In this document: in pieces, positions 59,541-64,000 of the stretch
Layout: each line of letters opens with the position of its first letter
Position numbering within the stretch: position 1 is the first letter of the stretch
DNA from: Pseudomonadota bacterium
GTDB lineage: Bacteria; Verrucomicrobiota; Verrucomicrobiia; Limisphaerales; SXTU01
NCBI GenBank assembly: GCA_009922615.1
Contig: RFVF01000002.1
Span: 1 to 64,000 of the forward strand
DNA length: 64,000 nt
Direction: 5' to 3'
Made by a program: the position numbers and the translations under genes
Notes under the pieces: generated by a model
Told to the model about the DNA's origin: nothing
Database searches by the model: none
Seen by the model: the letters and a program-made list of their open reading frames with translations, nothing else

Positions 59541-61231
59541 CGAGGCACGAAGTCCGGCGGCAGACGGCGGCGCAGCAGTTGCAACACCTCCTGGTCGGTC
59601 TCCATCGTTTGGAAGCGCAGCGGAAAATCCCGCCATAGTTGATAAGCTTCATCGAATTTTCCGGCCTGCAACAAGGGTTCCATCCTGGCCTCCGTTTGCT
59701 TGATATAGGCGCCGGCGGCGGCTTCAAGTTTCTGCTGCGCCTGGTCGAAACGGCGTTCGACTTCCTTCTGCCACGGGGTGCCGCTCACCTTTTCCTCGAT
59801 CTGGCCATAACGGTGGATGATCTCCACGAACTCTTCCTTGTTAGCGGCCGCGTAGGCATCTGCCTCGGCGAGCATCTGCGGAATCGGCGCGTCGCGGAGC
59901 GGATGACGATCCGGTTCGGGCCGGCGCGGCCAGGGCGGTCGCAAGCCGCCACCCATGCCTTTCATGGCGGGCCCGCCTTTGCCTTTGCCCCTCTCCATCG
60001 AATCGCTGAAGCCAGGCCGTTCACCGGGCCCGGGCAACGGCCGCTCAGTGGGAAGTGGGGGCGGTGGCTCGGTGCGTTGGGGGCGCTCATTTGGCTGCGC
60101 CACTTGGGCCGGTGGCGTTTCGGACTCGACAGGAAGTGACTTCCGGTCGGATCCCCATCGCGGGCCGACGAACAGAAGCACGAGAACGGCGACGATGCCC
60201 ATTCCAGCAAACCGCGCGGCTTTTGAATGCCGCAGGAGCTGCCCCCAGGCCACGCGCGGGCCGTGCCCGGCCTTCACGCGTTGCAAGTCCGCGAGCAGTT
60301 CCTCGTAGCTTTGATACCTGCCCTCCGGGGCTTTGGCGGTCATGCGTTTGATAAACCGCTCGATTTCATCTGGCAGCGGCGTGCCCAGCTCGAAGCCCGT
60401 GGGCAGCGGCTTGTTCGCGTGGGCCAGAACGACGGAGAAATTCGAGGCCCCGTCATACGGGCGTTTGCCGGTGAGTAGAAAGAGCAGCGTGACGCCGAGC
60501 GAATAAATGTCCGCGCGATGGTCCACATGCGCCGCATCGTCCGCCTGCTCGGGAGCGAGGAAATGCGGCGAGCCCATGCCCACGCCGGTCAAGGTCACTT
60601 CGGAGTCATCGGTGAGTTTTTTGGCCAGGCCAAGATCGGCGACCTTCACCCGTCCGTCGCGGGTGAGCATCAAGTTGGCGGGCTTCACATCGCGGTGAAT
60701 GATGGCGTGGCGCGCCGCGAACTGAAGCGCGAGGACGGCTTGCTCGAAGTATTCGAGCGCGACCGGAATGGGCAGCTTGCCGTGTGCCTTCACGAGCAGG
60801 GAAAGGTCCTGGCCCTCGACCAGTTCCATCACGAAATAATACTGCCCGTCGGCGCACCCAAAATCATACACCTGCACGATGTTCGGATGATTGAGCGCCG
60901 CAGCGGATTTGGCCTCACGCTCGAACCGCGCGAGAAATTCGGGCTCGCGGGCGAGTTGCTCGGCCAGGAGTTTCACGGCGACCGGCCGGTCAAGCTTGAG
61001 TTGCACGCCCTCATAGACCTCGCCCATGCCGCCCTCGGCGATCTTCCGGACGAGCCGGTATTGGCCCAACTCCGAGCCAGAGAGGTCGCGAACGGGAGGG
61101 CGGAACTTCATCGCGGCCGATCCGCTGGAGCCGCCAGGTTGCGCCGTATCGCGCGACAACGTCTCCCCGTCGCCGCCCACGCGGGGATTGTCCGGAGGTT
61201 CTGGAGTTAGCTCGGAGGGCGTCGCGCTCAC
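59537..61231 (-). CDS. Membrane Ser/Thr protein kinase (Pkn/STPK family)
   Basis: A 564-aa kinase. The Gly-rich loop is in KIAEGGMGEVY, the ATP Lys is K87 (VAVKLL), the catalytic loop HRDVKPAN is 179-186, and the metal loop is DLG (199-201) in place of DFG, which is common in bacterial kinases. A single membrane helix follows near 350 (GIVAVLVLLFVG). The outside region is Pro/Gly/Arg-rich and then helical (about 470-560, ..VEIIHRYGQIEEKV..). It may sense or bind envelope components. The downstream propeller gene is translationally coupled. Confidence 0.88.
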   Translation of the reverse strand: MSATPSELTPEPPDNPRVGGDGETLSRDTAQPGGSSGSAAMKFRPPVRDLSGSELGQYRLVRKIAEGGMGEVYEGVQLKLDRPVAVKLLAEQLAREPEFLARFEREAKSAAALNHPNIVQVYDFGCADGQYYFVMELVEGQDLSLLVKAHGKLPIPVALEYFEQAVLALQFAARHAIIHRDVKPANLMLTRDGRVKVADLGLAKKLTDDSEVTLTGVGMGSPHFLAPEQADDAAHVDHRADIYSLGVTLLFLLTGKRPYDGASNFSVVLAHANKPLPTGFELGTPLPDEIERFIKRMTAKAPEGRYQSYEELLADLQRVKAGHGPRVAWGQLLRHSKAARFAGMGIVAVLVLLFVGPRWGSDRKSLPVESETPPAQVAQPNERPQRTEPPPPLPTERPLPGPGERPGFSDSMERGKGKGGPAMKGMGGGLRPPWPRRPEPDRHPLRDAPIPQMLAEADAYAAANKEEFVEIIHRYGQIEEKVSGTPWQKEVERRFDQAQQKLEAAAGAYIKQTEARMEPLLQAGKFDEAYQLWRDFPLRFQTMETDQEVLQLLRRRLPPDFVPR

Positions 61232-61255
61232 GGGCTCAGTGTAAAGTTCCTGCGT

Positions 61256-62260
61256 TTACCGGCCATCTTTTCCCGGCGGTGGACCTTTCGGTCCCGGGCC
61301 GCCACGGAAGCCCACCTCGCCGGCACCGAACCGCATGGGCGGCGGGCCGTGGCGGAAAAAGCTGCTGTCTGGCGTGCCCTTAAACTGACGCGGGATGAAC
61401 GGGAAATCATCGGTCAAGACGTAGTGATAGGTGCCTTGCGGAAACTCCGGCATGACCCCGAACCGCCCGTTGGCCTCGTCCAAATCGCCCGCGCCCTTCA
61501 CGAACTGAAAATCCTCGACGTAACTGCCATCGAACTTCCCGCCCGGCCCGCTGGCTCGCGTGCCTTCGCGCAGCCGATAGCTGGACTTCAAGCGTATCAC
61601 GACGCTGTTGGTGTCCTTCGCGTCGCCGTAGCCCCACGGCCCGTAAATCGGGAAGCCATCCGCCGCCCAGCCGGCCAGCGCAACCTTCTCCTTGCCGCCC
61701 GTCACGCGCTCGATCAGGCCCGTCGGCATTGCGTGATAGTGATATGCCCCCGTAGGCTGGACGTGTGCGTTGTGCCGGTCCACACCGAGCTTTTGCGAGC
61801 CGCTGATCGGATCCAGTGTCCAGCCCGAGCGCGGGTCCATCTGCCACCACTCGGCCGCACCGGGATCGAAGACGACGCCGTTGAGCGCCACGCCAAACGG
61901 ATGCATCCGGAGTGGGGTGAATTGCGTGTTCTCCTTCGGCTGGAGCGGGACGCGGAAGTGGTAGTTCTGCACGGCGATCACGTTCGGGTTGCCGCGATTC
62001 GGAAACTGGCCGGGCGCGTGGTCCGGCAGGCCGTTGGCGCGAATGACCCGGAAGCCACCCTCGATGACGATGCTGACCTGATTCGAGCCCGGACTCTGGC
62101 CATCGCCCGGCGGGGCCGCGTATTGCTTGCCCATCTTTTCACCGTTGCGTCCACCGGCACCGCGCGGTTCCGGCGGGCGGTTCTGCGCGTGCGTTAGCGC
62201 CACGAGCGCGAGCGCCATCAACGAAGCAGTGAGGAGAGGGAGAAGATTCCGGGGGCGCAT
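61256..62260 (-). CDS. Exported YHYH-domain protein
   Basis: A 334-aa secreted or periplasmic protein with a signal peptide (..LVALTHAQ). Pro/Gly/Arg-rich stretches flank the YHYH domain, whose defining GAYHYHAMPTGL and GTYHYVLTDDFPFIPRQF motifs are present, together with GWAADGFPIYGPWGYGDAKD. His clusters suggest Cu or other metal binding; the role is unknown. YHYH proteins in PVC bacteria often lie beside two-component genes, as here. The ATG at 62260 gives the signal peptide. Confidence 0.85.
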   Translation of the reverse strand: MRPRNLLPLLTASLMALALVALTHAQNRPPEPRGAGGRNGEKMGKQYAAPPGDGQSPGSNQVSIVIEGGFRVIRANGLPDHAPGQFPNRGNPNVIAVQNYHFRVPLQPKENTQFTPLRMHPFGVALNGVVFDPGAAEWWQMDPRSGWTLDPISGSQKLGVDRHNAHVQPTGAYHYHAMPTGLIERVTGGKEKVALAGWAADGFPIYGPWGYGDAKDTNSVVIRLKSSYRLREGTRASGPGGKFDGSYVEDFQFVKGAGDLDEANGRFGVMPEFPQGTYHYVLTDDFPFIPRQFKGTPDSSFFRHGPPPMRFGAGEVGFRGGPGPKGPPPGKDGR

Positions 62261-62440
62261 GGTGGCAGTAGTTGGGACGTTAGCGGAGGAGGCGAGAAAG
62301 GAAATGGTGAAGTGGGTTTGGATCGTGCATGGCGGCGACCGTTGCGGGGACCAATCTGACTCGCCCGTGTAAAGGGATCGTGAGCTGACTCCGGCAGATT
62401 TGTTAAGCCCGTGTAAATCTGCTCGCTCCACGCAGGCGCA
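62261..62440. promoter_or_regulatory. Divergent promoter region between the YHYH gene and the response regulator
   Basis: The 180-bp intergenic gap lies between two divergent genes, so both promoters are expected here. A purine-rich GGAGAGGGAGAAG patch just left of 62255 is the leader of the YHYH gene. I see no convincing operator. The arrangement suggests that the regulator controls the YHYH gene. Confidence 0.3.
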
Positions 62441-63292
62441 ATGAAAATCCTCCACTCGTTCGGTGCTGCCATGCTGACCAACCCACTCCTGCCGGGAACG
62501 CGCGAGTTTCCAAACTCATCGGCCTCTGCTATGCCCGGAGCCAACGCATCTATGGCCGCATCCGACAAGCCCGCTCCTGCCACGTCCGCCACGCGCGTCC
62601 TCCTCATCGATGACGACCGCAAGCTTTGCCGGCTCATCAAGGACTACCTCGAACCCCTCGGCTACAGCGTCCAGGCCGCGCACACCGGACCGGAAGGCGC
62701 GGAGCGCGCCACGGCCGAGTCCTGGCACGCCGTCGTCCTGGATCTCATGCTGCCGGGCTGCGACGGCTTCGAGGTGCTCAAGCGCATCCGCTCCCGCTCC
62801 AGCGTGCCGGTGCTCATGCTCACGGCGCGCGGCGAAGAGGCGGACCGCATCGTCGGTTTGGAACTGGGTGCGGATGATTACCTGCCCAAAACTTTTTCCA
62901 CGCGCGAACTGCTCGCGCGGTTGCGCGCCGTCACCCGCCGCACGACGCACCCGGGTGCCGCGTCCACCGCCGACGGCGATGAAATCGTCAGCGTTGGCGA
63001 CCTCCACATCAATGTCAGCGCCCGCACCGCCACGTTGGGCCGGCAGGCGCTCATCCTCACGCCCGTCGAATTCGACCTCCTGCTCTCGCTGGCCCGCGCG
63101 CAAGGCCGTGTGAAATCCCGCGAGCAATTGCTCGATGAAATCCGCAACCGCAACTACGAAGTGTTCGACCGCTCGATCGACGTGCATATCTCCGGGCTGC
63201 GCAAGAAGCTCGGTGACGACCCGCGTGAACCGCGTTTCATCCGCACGGTCCGTTCCGCTGGCTACATGCTGATCCGACCGGACGCCCCATGA
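62441..63292 (+). CDS. OmpR-family response regulator with altered KP motif
   Basis: A 283-aa DNA-binding regulator with a longer than usual N-terminus. The receiver has acidic residues at about 57-59 (LIDDD), phospho-acceptor D101 (VVLDLML) and Lys150. The next residue is Thr151 rather than the near-invariant cis-Pro (LPKTFS), which may change the switch. The winged-helix domain includes LTPVEFDLLLSLARAQGRV, DRSIDVHISGLRKKLG and RTVRSAGYML. The start could be 62441, or internal ATGs at 62531 or 62552 that would give a normal length. It overlaps the kinase start by four bases. Confidence 0.88.
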   Translation: MKILHSFGAAMLTNPLLPGTREFPNSSASAMPGANASMAASDKPAPATSATRVLLIDDDRKLCRLIKDYLEPLGYSVQAAHTGPEGAERATAESWHAVVLDLMLPGCDGFEVLKRIRSRSSVPVLMLTARGEEADRIVGLELGADDYLPKTFSTRELLARLRAVTRRTTHPGAASTADGDEIVSVGDLHINVSARTATLGRQALILTPVEFDLLLSLARAQGRVKSREQLLDEIRNRNYEVFDRSIDVHISGLRKKLGDDPREPRFIRTVRSAGYMLIRPDAP

Positions 63293-64000
63293 ACGCGCGC
63301 TCGTCCCTTACCACGAAGATCCTGATCTGGTTCTCGCTGAACTTGATTGTCCTGATCGTCATCGCGTGGGCCGGCCTGCGCTACGCGACCCGCAGCGGCT
63401 TCGACTCCTTCCTCGCCGGCCACGTCGGCGGCCGCGTCGAATCCACCGCCCGCGCCATCATCGGCGAACTGGAGGGTTCTCCCCGGAGCGAGTGGAACGA
63501 AGTGCTGGCCCGCTACGGACGCAAGCACGGAGTCTTGTTTCTCCTGCTCGACCCTGACCAGGCCATCCTGGCCGGTGAGCAACTGCAATTGCCCGAGAGC
63601 CTGCGCAGTCAACTGCCGCGCCCGGCAAGGCATGAGGATGGACAGTTCCGGCGCAACCCGCCGCCCGGTGGCTTTGGTGAACGCGGTGCGCGCGGCCCGC
63701 GCAGCGAATTGGAGGGCGACAACCTCGGGCTGCCGCCGCGCCCGCCGGATTCGCGCGGCGGTCCGCCCCCGAATGGCCCCGGCGGCAACCGCCGCCCACC
63801 GATGGACGGGGAACAGATCGAGCCGGCCCGCGGGTCGGGGCCGGTTGAGGTGCCTGGTTCCGCGCCGATTCACCACCGGTTTCTCGTTCAGTCCGACAAC
63901 CCGCGCGCCTACTGGGTCGGGCTCATGCTGGCCCTGCGCCCGGGCGTTCACGGTGGACACCAACGCGCCACGTTGCTCGCCCGTTCCGCCACCTTCAGCG
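63289..64000 (+). CDS. Sensor histidine kinase, N-terminal part (runs off the window)
   Basis: The ATG at 63289 overlaps the regulator stop (ATGA), and the frame is open to the right edge. The first 237 codons hold a membrane helix (about 10-29, ILIWFSLNLIVLIVIAWAG), then a periplasmic sensor domain. The latter includes an unusual Pro/Gly/Arg-rich tract (about 118-182, with runs like PPPGGFGERGARGPR and PPRPPDSRGGPPPNG). The layout resembles CpxA-type kinases. The kinase core itself lies outside the window. Confidence 0.8.
   Translation, partial: MNARSSLTTKILIWFSLNLIVLIVIAWAGLRYATRSGFDSFLAGHVGGRVESTARAIIGELEGSPRSEWNEVLARYGRKHGVLFLLLDPDQAILAGEQLQLPESLRSQLPRPARHEDGQFRRNPPPGGFGERGARGPRSELEGDNLGLPPRPPDSRGGPPPNGPGGNRRPPMDGEQIEPARGSGPVEVPGSAPIHHRFLVQSDNPRAYWVGLMLALRPGVHGGHQRATLLARSATFS

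Overview
The window is about 64 kb of GC-rich DNA that most resembles a member of the Verrucomicrobiota, probably near Limisphaerales/Pedosphaera. The taxonomic call is an inference. It rests on a stand-alone prepilin-type protein with a [21 protein letters not shown]-terminus, the Gfo/Idh + ThuA + sulfatase + YHYH gene repertoire, many GTG/TTG starts, weak Shine-Dalgarno signals, frequent ATGA start/stop overlaps, and low-complexity TCCAAAG-type repeats. No rRNA, tRNA, CRISPR array, insertion sequence or prophage was recognised.

Layout. 0.2-2.5 kb: a metal ABC transporter (znuCB-like) and an SDR. 2.7-7.5 kb: a surface-polysaccharide module of UDP-HexNAc dehydrogenase, 4-epimerase and a Wzm/Wzt exporter. 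7.6-16.8 kb: an RND/MMPL exporter, a probable minus-strand small RNA with an intrinsic terminator, a W-P-F repeat protein, a GT4 glycosyltransferase, a pseudopilin and a beta-propeller/phosphoesterase. 17-25.3 kb: an HExxH protein, a ThuA protein, and a sulfatase bracketed by two decayed copies of the 3' end of a Gfo/Idh oxidoreductase whose intact copy lies at 24.0-25.3 kb; embedded in this is a proteostasis block of Hsp20, a 42-codon ORF and a DegQ/HtrA protease. 25.4-36 kb: thiE, murA, a WecA-like transferase, two arsenosugar-type glycosyltransferases, an MFS carrier, a second Gfo/Idh protein, a GNAT protein and a pair of EamA-type half-transporters. 36-45 kb: an arginase-fold protein, a fatty-acid desaturase, a class III aminotransferase, a radical SAM protein, a methyltransferase, a GSDH-type sugar dehydrogenase and lnt. 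45-49 kb: a response-regulator adenylate cyclase, a FadL-type porin, and a receiver/histidine-kinase pair that looks like one gene broken by a deletion.

The most striking locus is the minus-strand block at 50.7-58.1 kb. In transcription order it encodes an MtrA/DmsE-like multiheme cytochrome (7 CXXCH plus one CX4CH), an MtrB/PioB-like outer-membrane barrel, a monoheme cytochrome c, a pentaheme cytochrome, a Tat-exported four-cluster ferredoxin, an NrfD-type quinone-reactive membrane subunit, and a 177-aa protein of unknown function. This reads as a complete quinone-pool to periplasm to outer-membrane electron conduit. The NrfD subunit carries a full cyclic-nucleotide-binding domain inserted between its sixth and seventh membrane segments, with the conserved Glu and Arg of the phosphate-binding cassette intact. 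A second-messenger-gated extracellular electron-transfer complex is a reasonable hypothesis, and a class III adenylate cyclase fused to a receiver domain is encoded 5 kb away.

The window closes (58-64 kb) with a PQQ-type propeller protein overlapping a Ser/Thr kinase, a YHYH-domain protein, and a divergent OmpR-type regulator with a sensor kinase that runs off the right edge. Three of these proteins share Pro/Gly/Arg-rich extracytoplasmic tracts.
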